In this document: one piece after another, positions 7,297 through 15,288 of the stretch | Position numbering within the stretch: position 1 is the stretch's first letter | Layout of the letters: every line of letters starts with the position of its first letter | DNA from: an uncultured Lachnospiraceae bacterium | Lineage (GTDB): Bacteria > Bacillota_A > Clostridia > Lachnospirales > Lachnospiraceae | DNA: 16,169 nucleotides | Direction of reading: 5' to 3' | Assembly: GCA_947175285.1 (NCBI GenBank) | Contig: CAMWMM010000046.1 | Location: forward strand, 1 to 16,169 | The notes under the pieces: generated by a model | What the model was told of the DNA's origin: nothing | What the model saw: the letters and a program-made list of their open reading frames with translations, nothing else | Database searches by the model: none | Position numbers and translations under genes: made by a program

Positions 7297-9636
7297 TTAT
7301 CCTACCTCACTAATCGTCTCCGTAATCTCCATCTCCCTCATCCGTTTTGCCGGCGCATACACTGCCACAACACAGGAAAATATAACGATTAACACAATAA
7401 TCACAAGCGCGTCTATCGGAACTTTCCATACGCCTCCGAAATGGTCTATAATCAGTCTGATGGTAATCTTTCGGTGCAGATAAAGTCCCGCTGCGCTCCC
7501 GATAATCAGACCGCATACGGCGTAAGTTACGGCTTCCGCCGCAATCATCTTCGTCAACTGGTGCGCGCTCATTCCAACAGCCCGCATTGCACCGTACTGT
7601 TTCATTCTTGCAGACACGCTCATGGAAATACTGTTCATAATGTTAAAAACCGTAATAACTGCAATAATTCCTAAAAAGCCGTAAGCTGCAAGCCTGAATA
7701 CCCAAAAAGAGGAATACATTGTATAATTGTCGTCCCGTCTGTCGGCAAATTCATTTTCACCTGCCAGAGCACAGAGCATATCGACTGTCTCCTCTGTTGC
7801 ATCTTCTGTAAGCTGTGCATTTAACAGGATATAATTATTCTCCCCTGTAATACGCGCAAACGTTTCCTCCGTACAAACCACAGACGGATTGATTTCGCTT
7901 CCTACTCCCTCCGATACTACACATGCGATTTCCAGTTCCGTATCACCTATCTTTATTTTGTCGCCGACATTTAAGCGGCTGTCCATATTAAAAATAGTCA
8001 TTACATAATCCGAATTGTCGGTAATCTTTGATATGTCGCCGCTTACGACAGATTTTTTTGACCAATAAAACATATAATCATCATAGGACATCAAATCAAC
8101 TTTGCCTGCAGTGCCGTTAATATCGGCAGGTGTATCAAAGGCAAAAGCGCATCCGAAAACCGCTTCCACGCCGGGCAGCGCAGCCATCTCCTCTTTCAAA
8201 CTTCTGTCAAGAGAATTGCTGTTGTCAGCAGCGGCAATGGAAATATCAGGATTAAAATCGCTTTCGGACGGAAGAAGCTTTCTCGCAAAATCAAGTCCTG
8301 CAAAAAAAGTCAAGAACAAAGTCACGGTAAATGCAAACGATAAGGAAATCAGAATCAGATTTTTCTTTGCCGATACCGCATGATAAACGCCAAGCGCGCT
8401 CTCTACTTTAAACAAACGGGTATTTGCCGCATGAGAGAAACTTTTTCCGGTTTCCGCATTGCCTGATACTGCCGCCACAGGCGATACGCCTGCCGCCCGC
8501 TTTGCAGGCGAGTGCGCGGCAAGCAGCACGGTAACAACACCTACTAAAGCGCCGCATACAATACCGGTAATACTGAGCCGGAATGAATATTCAGTAAACT
8601 CACCGCCCACCAGATTTTTCAATATGACACACAAAACCCATGTAACGGCAATTCCAAGTCCTATGCCGACAGGAATGGCGCTCTTGCACCAGTTCAAAGC
8701 CTCCAGCCTTACAAAGTGCATCACCTGCTTTTTACTTGCACCGATACATCTCATCATACCAAAAAACTTTGTCCGCTGCGAGACATTGCTGTTCATACAG
8801 CTTGAAATCATCAGCACTCCGGCAATCAAAATGATAACAAACACTACCACCGCCATCATATAAATACGGATGATTTCCGCTCTGCTGCTGGCTCCTGACA
8901 TACCGACGGTAATCAGATTTTCCTCAACCTCTCCCCCCGTCAGTCCATACTGTGTTTTTACATCGGCAATCGCGCTTTTAAGCTTTGCTTTTTCCTCAAA
9001 CTGAACGTAATATACTGCGCTTCCCTCTTCGTTATTGGCAGCGCATATCTTATCAAGCTCACTGACAGTCATATATGCGCAGACGCCGTCATACTTCTCG
9101 TTATACTTCATCATTTCATCCACACAGAATCCTGATACCCTGTAATCAAAATCACCGGCCGGCGTATGGATGGTAATGATGTCCCCCATGTGAGCATCCA
9201 GCCGCTCTATCGCGTTTGCATTTAACATTACCTCATTGTCGTTTTGCGGATAAAAACCCTCATACTCATAATTTCTGATATCATAGACATATGCCTGCTC
9301 TGCACCATACAAAATAACTCTTGTATCATTTATTTTATAATTCTCATAATCGTTCTCGCCGAGCGCACGATACCAAGCCGTTACTGCCACATCATCCCGT
9401 CCTGCGATTTTGTCCGCATCTTCCCCTGATATGCCGTTTATAATGATATGATAGCTTCCGTGCTTTTTTATCATTGCTCTTTCATCGCCTTTTATCATAA
9501 TCTCCGCAAAGGAAAAAACAGACGTTACAAGAAACACGGCAAGGATAATGCAAATCAGCGTCAAGCGGTTTTGCTTTCTGCGCGTTTTGGCGGAAATGGG
9601 AATCAGACTAAGATAACTTTTCATATCTTTTTTCAT
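7297..9636 (-). CDS. ABC transporter permease with two FtsX domains (MacB-like)
   Basis: 779 residues with about eight helices: one near 25-47, three near 260-280, 320-340 and 355-376, then one near 428-450 and three near 646-672, 697-720 and 740-762. Two extracytoplasmic domains (about 50-250 and 455-640) lie after helices 1 and 5. Each three-helix block is an FtsX domain carrying the familiar motif, [18 protein letters not shown] (about 292-309) and [18 protein letters not shown] (about 680-697). These permeases act mechanically across the envelope with a MacB/LolD-type ATPase rather than forming a pore. The ATG at 9636 overlaps the ATPase stop as ATGA, with GGGAGG eight bases upstream; a GTG at 9645 lacks spacing and is rejected. 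It has more residues than BceB permeases and two large ectodomains, so it is not a BceB orthologue. Substrate unknown; the adjacent sensor genes suggest an envelope or peptide-stress role. Confidence 0.93.
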   Translation of the reverse strand: MKKDMKSYLSLIPISAKTRRKQNRLTLICIILAVFLVTSVFSFAEIMIKGDERAMIKKHGSYHIIINGISGEDADKIAGRDDVAVTAWYRALGENDYENYKINDTRVILYGAEQAYVYDIRNYEYEGFYPQNDNEVMLNANAIERLDAHMGDIITIHTPAGDFDYRVSGFCVDEMMKYNEKYDGVCAYMTVSELDKICAANNEEGSAVYYVQFEEKAKLKSAIADVKTQYGLTGGEVEENLITVGMSGASSRAEIIRIYMMAVVVFVIILIAGVLMISSCMNSNVSQRTKFFGMMRCIGASKKQVMHFVRLEALNWCKSAIPVGIGLGIAVTWVLCVILKNLVGGEFTEYSFRLSITGIVCGALVGVVTVLLAAHSPAKRAAGVSPVAAVSGNAETGKSFSHAANTRLFKVESALGVYHAVSAKKNLILISLSFAFTVTLFLTFFAGLDFARKLLPSESDFNPDISIAAADNSNSLDRSLKEEMAALPGVEAVFGCAFAFDTPADINGTAGKVDLMSYDDYMFYWSKKSVVSGDISKITDNSDYVMTIFNMDSRLNVGDKIKIGDTELEIACVVSEGVGSEINPSVVCTEETFARITGENNYILLNAQLTEDATEETVDMLCALAGENEFADRRDDNYTMYSSFWVFRLAAYGFLGIIAVITVFNIMNSISMSVSARMKQYGAMRAVGMSAHQLTKMIAAEAVTYAVCGLIIGSAAGLYLHRKITIRLIIDHFGGVWKVPIDALVIIVLIVIFSCVVAVYAPAKRMREMEITETISEVG

Positions 9637-10316
9637 TCCGAACACCTCCCCAAATCGGTCAGGACACCGTCCGATACCTGTAACACCCTGTCGGCAGTCT
9701 GCGCAATCATGCGGTTGTGTGTAATCATGATGATAGTCTGCTCATATTTTTTTGACGCTTCTTTTAACAGAGCAATGACCTCGCTGCTGTTTTGGGAATC
9801 CAGATTTCCTGTCGGTTCATCCGCAAGAATCAGGGACGGACGTGTGATAAGCGCGCGTCCGATTGCCACTCTCTGCTGCTGCCCGCCGGATAACTGGCTC
9901 GGCAGGTGGTTACGGCGTTCCTTTAAGTTCAGTACGCCAAGCAGTTCCTCCAAATACTTCTTATCCGGCTTCTGATAATCAAGCAGCACCGGAAAAATGA
10001 TATTCTGCTCCACAGTCAGTTCCGGAACCAGATTAAATGCCTGAAAAATGAATCCGATATTTCTCCGGCGGAAAATCGTAAGTTCGCTTTCTTTCATGGA
10101 AAAAGTTTCTTTGCCGTCAATCAGCACCTTACCCGATGTCGGGGTATCAAGCGCTCCTATCATGTTAAGAAGCGTACTCTTTCCGGAACCGGATTCGCCG
10201 ACTATCGCTACATACTCGCCTTTCGGAACGGAAAAACTGACATTTTTTAACGCCTGTACAGCCGCTTCCCCGCTGCCGTAAGTCTTACAAATTTTGTTGA
10301 CCTCTAATAAATTCAT
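9633..10316 (-). CDS. ABC transporter ATP-binding protein, MacB/LolD type
   Basis: 227 residues. Walker [10 protein letters not shown] (40-48), Q-loop Gln92 in [10 protein letters not shown], signature [15 protein letters not shown] (142-156), Walker B LILADEP (162-168), D-loop GNLDS (170-174) and switch His200 in MITH. The [11 protein letters not shown] and ADEPTGNLD strings are hallmarks of the LolD/MacB/BceA group that pairs with FtsX-type permeases. The start is ATG 10316 because GAGAGGTG (10325-10332) lies eight bases upstream and the protein then starts [14 protein letters not shown], as usual for the family; an in-frame reading from 10370 would add 18 atypical residues. It overlaps the permease gene by four bases (ATGA), so the two are made together. 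It follows the kinase gene by about 100 bases. Confidence 0.94.
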   Translation of the reverse strand: MNLLEVNKICKTYGSGEAAVQALKNVSFSVPKGEYVAIVGESGSGKSTLLNMIGALDTPTSGKVLIDGKETFSMKESELTIFRRRNIGFIFQAFNLVPELTVEQNIIFPVLLDYQKPDKKYLEELLGVLNLKERRNHLPSQLSGGQQQRVAIGRALITRPSLILADEPTGNLDSQNSSEVIALLKEASKKYEQTIIMITHNRMIAQTADRVLQVSDGVLTDLGRCSE

Positions 10317-10375
10317 TGTGTAAGCACCTCTCTTTAATATTGTTTTAGGAAAAATGCCTGTTCCCGGCACTTTTC

Positions 10376-10404
10376 ACATTAAGAGTAGCACTCAAATATT
10401 ACAA
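10376..10404 (-). promoter_or_regulatory. Possible promoter for the MacB-type ATPase/permease pair
   Basis: In the 104-base gap between the kinase stop (10421) and the ATPase start, the minus strand reads TTGTAA (10399-10404), a 17-base spacer, and TAATGT (10376-10381). Both hexamers are imperfect, which fits a regulated promoter, but a chance match is possible. I see no clear direct-repeat operator like the one at 5515-5558. Confidence 0.3.
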
Positions 10405-10420
10405 CCAGACTTCAATCAGG

Positions 10421-11497
10421 CTACAATTTTGTAGTATTTAGAAAGAATATGACAAAAGTTGTCCCCTCACCCAACGTACTGTCAACTTCAATCGTGCCGT
10501 TATGTGCTTCCACCACTGATTTTGCAAGCGGCAGTCCGAGTCCGATACCCTGCCTATCCACGGAATCCAGCAGGTTCCGGGAATACCTGCTGCGGTAAAA
10601 TCTTTTAAAAATATGATGTAAATCTTCCGGATAAATTCCGCTGCCGTTATCTTTTATGGTGATACGGACGGCAGAAGCAGACTCCTCCCATTCAATCCGG
10701 ACACTGTCCCCATTCTCCATATGGTCAAGAGCATTTTTTACGATATTGCTGACAGCTTCCGTCATCCAGTTTCGGTCACAGGAAAAAGAAAGCGACGTAT
10801 CACCCGATAACACAATTTCCTTTCCCTCCTGTCCGGCACGGAATGAAAAATGATTTTTCACATCCTCCATTATCTCCGAAATATTTTCCGGCTTTTTCTC
10901 CATCACCATAGTTCCGGCATCGAATTTTGTTATTTTTAAAAGATTCTGCACCAATGTTTCTATCCGGTCAAGTTCCTGCTCCGACAAATCCGAAAATTCT
11001 TTAATCGTCGGTAAGTCATTGACTCCGGCTTCCGTCTGTATAATGCCGTTATAGATATCCAGCGCGGCAAGCGGCGTTTTTAACTGATGCGAAATATCCG
11101 ATATGGTATTCTGCAAAAATTTCCTCGATTTTCCTTCCTTTTCCGCCTGCGCATTCAGAATTGCCGCCAGTGAATTCACTTCATGGAAAAGCCTGTACAG
11201 TTCCCCCTCCTCGTTACATTCAATTCGGGCGTCTCTGTCACCGGAAATAAACTCCCTAATCCGCACTACGGCATCCTCCATCAGCCTGTTCTGCTCTTTG
11301 AAATATCCATAGCAGACCGCAAATATTCCGATTCCCATACCGAACGCGCAAAGCGGCGTATATAACGCTGCAGCGTTTATCCCGCTCTCCCTCAACCCTA
11401 TCAACGTAACTGCTGTGGAAAACAGAAGAAACAGTGTGATGCAACATCCAATCCGTAGGAATAGCTGTTTTATTTTCCTGTTTGTTAATACTTTCAT
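10421..11497 (-). CDS. Sensor histidine kinase, intramembrane-sensing type
   Basis: 358 residues. Two helices (about 14-35 and 46-64) are joined by only about ten residues, so there is no extracellular sensor domain. A HAMP-like linker (65-120) leads to H-box DISHQLKTPLAAL (134-146, His137), N-box Asn255 in NIVKNALDHM, G1 DNGSGI (283-288), F-box HIFKRFYRSRYS (295-306) and G2 GIGLGL (317-322). The short-loop layout matches BceS-like intramembrane-sensing kinases, which sense antimicrobial peptides through a partner ABC transporter; the DISHQLKTPL H-box is also common in VanS-like and BceS-like proteins. The start ATG abuts a GGAG and the other purine run (AAAGG) is about 14 bases away, so translation initiation may be weak or coupled to the regulator 40 bases upstream. 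Its neighbours suggest it controls the downstream MacB-type ATPase and permease. Confidence 0.93.
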   Translation of the reverse strand: MKVLTNRKIKQLFLRIGCCITLFLLFSTAVTLIGLRESGINAAALYTPLCAFGMGIGIFAVCYGYFKEQNRLMEDAVVRIREFISGDRDARIECNEEGELYRLFHEVNSLAAILNAQAEKEGKSRKFLQNTISDISHQLKTPLAALDIYNGIIQTEAGVNDLPTIKEFSDLSEQELDRIETLVQNLLKITKFDAGTMVMEKKPENISEIMEDVKNHFSFRAGQEGKEIVLSGDTSLSFSCDRNWMTEAVSNIVKNALDHMENGDSVRIEWEESASAVRITIKDNGSGIYPEDLHHIFKRFYRSRYSRNLLDSVDRQGIGLGLPLAKSVVEAHNGTIEVDSTLGEGTTFVIFFLNTTKL

Positions 11498-11536
11498 CTC
11501 CGTAGTTATGCCTTTCTTTTTATATTATCAATCTGC

Positions 11537-12223
11537 TTAACCAACCGTATTCCATTTATACCCCATACCGCGAACCGTCACGATTTTTCTTGGTTCCGCA
11601 GGGTTATCCTCTATCTTCATGCGAAGTCTGCGGATATATACGGTGAGTGTTTTATTATCGATATACTTCTCGTCACAATCCCACAGTCTCCCTAAAATCT
11701 GTTCCGGTGAAAGCACCACATCCGGGTTTTCCATAAACATACACAGCAATTTGTATTCGCCGGATGTCAAGTCAAGCGCCTCTCCGTTTTTATATCCCTC
11801 TCCTTTTAACAGCATTAGTGTAATGCCGTTAGAAACCAGCTCATTGCCTGACTGGCTGAAGTTATCGCTCCTGCGGAGCAGCGCATTCACTCTTGATAAA
11901 AATACGGCAAGCTTAAAAGGCTTTGTAATATAGTCGTCCGCGCCGATATCAAGTCCCATAATAATATCTGTTTCCTCATCAACAGCAGTGAGAAACATAA
12001 TCGGCACTTTGGAAGTTTGGCGTATTTTTTTGCATATGTCAAAACCGGAACCGTCGGGAAGCGACACGTCCAGAATTACCAAATCATATTTTCCGTCCGC
12101 CCATAACGCATCCGCCTCAAGGCTCGTCCGGGCTACAGTAACCTCATATTCCTGCTTTTTCAGCGCAAATGTCAGTCCGCTTATTAAGCTTAAATCGTCT
12201 TCTACGAAAAAAATGTGTTTCAT
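11537..12223 (-). CDS. OmpR/PhoB-family response regulator
   Basis: 228 residues. Receiver domain (about 2-115): acidic pocket Glu8-Asp9-Asp10, phosphoacceptor Asp52 in VILDVSLPDGSG, Thr79, and Lys101 in DDYITKPFK. The winged-helix domain (about 128-226) has LTSGEYKLLCMFMENPDVVL, the recognition-helix region NKTLTVYIRRLRMKIE and the usual ending IVTVRGMGYKW. The start is ATG 12223; a purine-rich AGAGGA lies about 12 bases upstream, so the site is not strong. It is followed after 39 bases by its kinase. Between its start and the preceding gene are only 70 bases, largely filled by a hairpin (12245-12285), so its promoter must overlap that hairpin or lie inside the preceding gene. Confidence 0.94.
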   Translation of the reverse strand: MKHIFFVEDDLSLISGLTFALKKQEYEVTVARTSLEADALWADGKYDLVILDVSLPDGSGFDICKKIRQTSKVPIMFLTAVDEETDIIMGLDIGADDYITKPFKLAVFLSRVNALLRRSDNFSQSGNELVSNGITLMLLKGEGYKNGEALDLTSGEYKLLCMFMENPDVVLSPEQILGRLWDCDEKYIDNKTLTVYIRRLRMKIEDNPAEPRKIVTVRGMGYKWNTVG

Positions 12224-12244
12224 TATTTACATCAGTCCTCTCAT

Positions 12245-12285
12245 ACAAAACTATCGGAAAGATATTCTCCCTCCGATAGCTTTGT
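12245..12285 (-). terminator. Strong hairpin between the SEC-C gene and the regulator gene
   Basis: ACAAA-A-CTATCGGA (12245-12258) pairs with TCCGATAG-C-TTTGT (12272-12285) with one mismatch and a 13-base loop. It starts nine bases past the stop of the DUF1186/SEC-C gene. Read leftward only TTTTGT follows the GC part, so it may be a terminator, a partial terminator or an RNA-stabilising hairpin. On the plus strand it is followed by a T-rich stretch (ATTTTCTATT), but no plus-strand gene needs it. Confidence 0.55.
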
Positions 12286-12293
12286 ATTTTCTA

Positions 12294-13601
12294 TTAAAAG
12301 TACCTATCTGTCCATTCCATAACTTCGTCATATCTTTTGTTATCATTACTTTTCCCCAAAAGGTAACACAATTCACTAATCCATTCTTCGGAACGGTAAT
12401 GGATACTGTATTTTTCATCATATTCTGCAAAAGACTGAATATGCTCCTCTTCCATTCTTGCTATACACTTTTGGAATGCAAGATACAAATACTCTTTTGT
12501 CCTTTTTTCCTCTGCTGCTTCATCTCTGTTCCAGATGAGGCCCGGTCGGTTCATCAATGCCAGATAAAGGATTTTATCGACTTCTATACTGGTTGAATCA
12601 AAATAATCTTCAAGATAAATTCTGCCTTCAATCCTCTCACTTCCTGTATATGGATAATTTTTCAACCATTTCCCACGTTCCTCCGGACTTTCAATTAAGT
12701 CAATTGCATCCTTGGGCTTATTTAAACAGCAAACTTTATATTTCTTGCCACTTCCACAAGGACATGGGTCATTCCTGCCGATTTTTATCTTTTTGGCTGG
12801 CGTGTTCCATTCTCTGTCCATCGCACGTAACATTCTCTCAAAGTCTTTATCACTTTTATGAGATGCCTCTTCTTCTGATTCATCCTCGAACATTGACCAA
12901 GACCGCAAAAAATCAGCCGCATTCATTGATGTTTTGCAAAAATTTTTCTCATCCTCCCGATATTCGAACATAGCATCTACATAAGAATCGTATTTTCCAA
13001 AAGAAATTTCATCTATAAGGTCTTTGTCAAACATAAAGCGGATTTCCGGGAGCATATCAATAAAATGACATTGGCATATCATATATCCTATTGCATCATA
13101 AAGATAATCATAACCTCTCCCATCATGTATATTCTGCTTTAAAAAATCCTTCCACTCATTTTCTTCCAGAATCCCATCCAAATACAACTGTCCTAATACA
13201 TCAAGCATTGCAGACCTGATATATTCATCAATATCTCTATTTTGGACTGATTTTTTTAATAGTTGAATATTACCATCATATGTATTATACAAAATATCCG
13301 CTAACCCCGACGTTATTCCATCCCCAATCAGATACTCTACCGTATCTCCGGGCAGAGACACAAGTTCCATAATCTTTGGAAAGGAGTCTTTGTCCTGAAA
13401 TTCTCCCAGCAAATACAGTGCATAGAAATGAAGCTGATAATCGTCATCCAGTTCTATCCCTTTATTAACGGCTTGGGCAACAGCTTGCCGCAAATAGGGA
13501 ATTGCCTCCTCCTTATTAGCCGTAATTACCTGAAGTGCTTCTTCCGGAAAAGTTTTGCCCATGCACGTAATTTCTTCAATTGCCTTTTGTACTTCACTCA
13601 T
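12294..13601 (-). CDS. DUF1186 protein with SEC-C zinc-binding motif
   Basis: 435 residues. The N-terminal half (about 1-250) is helical and resembles the HEAT-like DUF1186 family (LHFYALYLLGEFQD near 57-70, LDVLGQLYLDG near 133-143, YDAIGYMICQC near 168-178). A SEC-C motif follows, IGRNDPCPCGSGKKYKVCC (274-292), with Cys280, Cys282, Cys291 and Cys292 positioned to bind zinc as in the SecA tail. A further helical region of about 140 residues is unassigned. ATG 13601 is chosen because AAGGAG lies eight bases upstream; the gene overlaps the stop of the preceding nuclease-like gene by eight bases, and that ribosome binding site is inside the upstream coding sequence. SEC-C motifs usually mediate protein binding, so this may be an adaptor or partner of the upstream ATPase/nuclease; its molecular function is unknown. 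Confidence 0.85.
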   Translation of the reverse strand: MSEVQKAIEEITCMGKTFPEEALQVITANKEEAIPYLRQAVAQAVNKGIELDDDYQLHFYALYLLGEFQDKDSFPKIMELVSLPGDTVEYLIGDGITSGLADILYNTYDGNIQLLKKSVQNRDIDEYIRSAMLDVLGQLYLDGILEENEWKDFLKQNIHDGRGYDYLYDAIGYMICQCHFIDMLPEIRFMFDKDLIDEISFGKYDSYVDAMFEYREDEKNFCKTSMNAADFLRSWSMFEDESEEEASHKSDKDFERMLRAMDREWNTPAKKIKIGRNDPCPCGSGKKYKVCCLNKPKDAIDLIESPEERGKWLKNYPYTGSERIEGRIYLEDYFDSTSIEVDKILYLALMNRPGLIWNRDEAAEEKRTKEYLYLAFQKCIARMEEEHIQSFAEYDEKYSIHYRSEEWISELCYLLGKSNDNKRYDEVMEWTDRYF

Positions 13602-15288
13602 TGCTAATGCTCCTTCCAATCAGCACTTTCTTTCCACAGAAAGCAAATCCATATTTACGGATACGCTCTGGGGAAATCCCTTTTGCTATCAGATTTGCCT
13701 CATAATTCTTCTCCTCTATCTGCCGAAGTGCTTCCTGCACAGTATCAGAAAGTTCTTTTTCATCTTCATCCTGCACCTTAAACTCTATAATGACAGCATT
13801 CCTCTGTTGATTTCTCGGCTCCATCATTACATCATATCTTCCGAATCCGCTCTCACGATTTGACGTAATGACATATTCCTCCGCAAGTTCCACCATCAGA
13901 CCAAGTACAAATCCGTGGTAAAAACGCTCCGGTTCTTCCTCTGACGGATTCTTTCCGGTGTCAAAATAACTGAACGTCTGTAAGGCAATCTTATTCATAT
14001 AAGCATTCATTCCCTTTACATCATCAGCCATCAATGACTGAAGAAAAGCATTGCTAACTCTGCGGCATCCTTCAAACCAGCTTTCTATCATCCGTTCAAA
14101 CATTACTTTGACTTCCTTGTTTGTCAATTTTAAATCATATTCCGCCTTTCCTCTCACTTCATTAAATTCATAACGTACCGCCCGTAGATATCCGCTTGCA
14201 AGCAATAAGCTCCAGACAGCATCATCTCCCTGTTCCAGTTGGCTGAATACTATCTGCTCATCAAATGTGGTACTGAAAACATCCCCTTGAAGCAGACTTT
14301 CCATTGTCATTTTAATTTCCGAACTTCCCTCACGAATCAGCATTCCAACCAGACTGTTACTGCTGGTGTTTGCCCAGTATGCGCCAACCCTTCTTTTATC
14401 AAGGAAATTAATGATTGACCATGGATTATAAATATCTTTTCTTTTCCCAAATATAAATCCATCATACCAATTTTTTACCTGTTGCTTCTCCTCTGACAGA
14501 CCGCATTCATCCAAAGCCGCAAATACTTCCTCTTCCGTGAATCCAAAACAGTCCGCATACCTCTCAGAGGTAGTCGTTACCACTTCAAGATTATTCAAGT
14601 CAGAAAAAATAGACTCTTTGCTAATCCTTGTTATCCCCGTCATAACAGCACGTTCCAGATATGGATTCGTTTTAAATGTAGAATTAAACAGACTTCTTGT
14701 TAAAGCTATCATTTCCTCCCAATACCCATTCACATACGCTTCCTGCATGGGAGTATCATACTCATCCAGGAGAATAATCACCTTTTTTCCATAAAAACGA
14801 TGTAAGTATTCAGAAAGCATCTTTAACGACAACGTTGCCATATAGTTTTCCATATCAGCAGATATGTTTTGAAAATCCTTTTTTTCATTCTCACTCAGCA
14901 CATTACCCTCAAATAAAAAGCCAAATTGATTATATGTCATCTGAATGATTTTACATATTTTTTGGCGTGCCTCCTGATACGTTGTTTCTTTTATATCCGC
15001 AAAACTTAAGAAAATAACCGGATATTTTCCTTGCAATTCCTGATATTTCTTATCTTCCCATACGGAAAGTCCTTCAAACAAATCTCCTCTGTTCGCATAA
15101 TTTACCGAAAAGAACTTCTCCAGCATACTCATATTCAGAGTTTTACCGAAGCGTCTTGGGCGTGTGATAAGTGTCACGCTGTCTCCGCTTTCCCACCACT
15201 CCCGTATGAAGTTTGTCTTATCAATATAGAAATAGTTCTCTCTTCGAATCGTTTCAAAATCCTGCGCTCCGATTGCTACTGTTCTCAT
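13594..15288 (-). CDS. AAA-ATPase-like protein with C-terminal PD-(D/E)XK nuclease-like domain
   Basis: 564 residues. The N-terminal AAA-ATPase-like domain (about 5-280, PF09820-like) has the unusual P-loop RPRRFGKT (43-50), Walker B VIILLDEYDTPM (170-181) and the family strings YFYIDKT (19-25) and YNPWSIINFL (287-296). The C-terminal region (about 430-560, DUF1703/PDDEXK_9-like) has GRYDVMMEP (Asp486) and VIIEFKVQ (Glu502, Lys504), matching the D...ExK pattern of the PD-(D/E)XK fold. Both active sites look intact. Such proteins are common and highly paralogous in Clostridia, Bacteroidetes and Fusobacteria, and their biological role is not established. ATG 15288 shares a base with the stop of the upstream paralog (TGATG). 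The last codons of this gene contain the ribosome binding site of the DUF1186/SEC-C gene. Confidence 0.9.
   Translation of the reverse strand: MRTVAIGAQDFETIRRENYFYIDKTNFIREWWESGDSVTLITRPRRFGKTLNMSMLEKFFSVNYANRGDLFEGLSVWEDKKYQELQGKYPVIFLSFADIKETTYQEARQKICKIIQMTYNQFGFLFEGNVLSENEKKDFQNISADMENYMATLSLKMLSEYLHRFYGKKVIILLDEYDTPMQEAYVNGYWEEMIALTRSLFNSTFKTNPYLERAVMTGITRISKESIFSDLNNLEVVTTTSERYADCFGFTEEEVFAALDECGLSEEKQQVKNWYDGFIFGKRKDIYNPWSIINFLDKRRVGAYWANTSSNSLVGMLIREGSSEIKMTMESLLQGDVFSTTFDEQIVFSQLEQGDDAVWSLLLASGYLRAVRYEFNEVRGKAEYDLKLTNKEVKVMFERMIESWFEGCRRVSNAFLQSLMADDVKGMNAYMNKIALQTFSYFDTGKNPSEEEPERFYHGFVLGLMVELAEEYVITSNRESGFGRYDVMMEPRNQQRNAVIIEFKVQDEDEKELSDTVQEALRQIEEKNYEANLIAKGISPERIRKYGFAFCGKKVLIGRSISNE
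13616..13980. repeat. Left copy of a 365-bp imperfect direct repeat (nuclease-domain coding)
   Basis: Aligns without gaps to 15319-15683 at a constant offset of 1703 bases. Bases 13889-13980 differ from 15592-15683 at only two positions by eye; identity is lower toward 13616. The repeat encodes the PD-(D/E)XK domain of the two paralogs. Confidence 0.85.

Noticed and set aside
10317..10370. N-terminal extension of the MacB-type ATPase
   Set aside because: The extra 18 residues are atypical for the family and overlie the ribosome binding site of ATG 10316.
10351..10374. TGCC/GGCA hairpin flanked by A and T runs, terminator-like, after the kinase gene
   Set aside because: The GC stem is only four base pairs and it overlaps the candidate promoter start region; too weak to call.
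10421..10434. Perfect palindrome CTACAATTTTGTAG
   Set aside because: It is the coding end and stop codon of the kinase; short, AT-rich and without other support as an operator.
11988..12596. Plus-strand open frame spanning the regulator start and SEC-C gene end
   Set aside because: It crosses two well-supported opposite-strand genes and a hairpin, with no recognisable motif.
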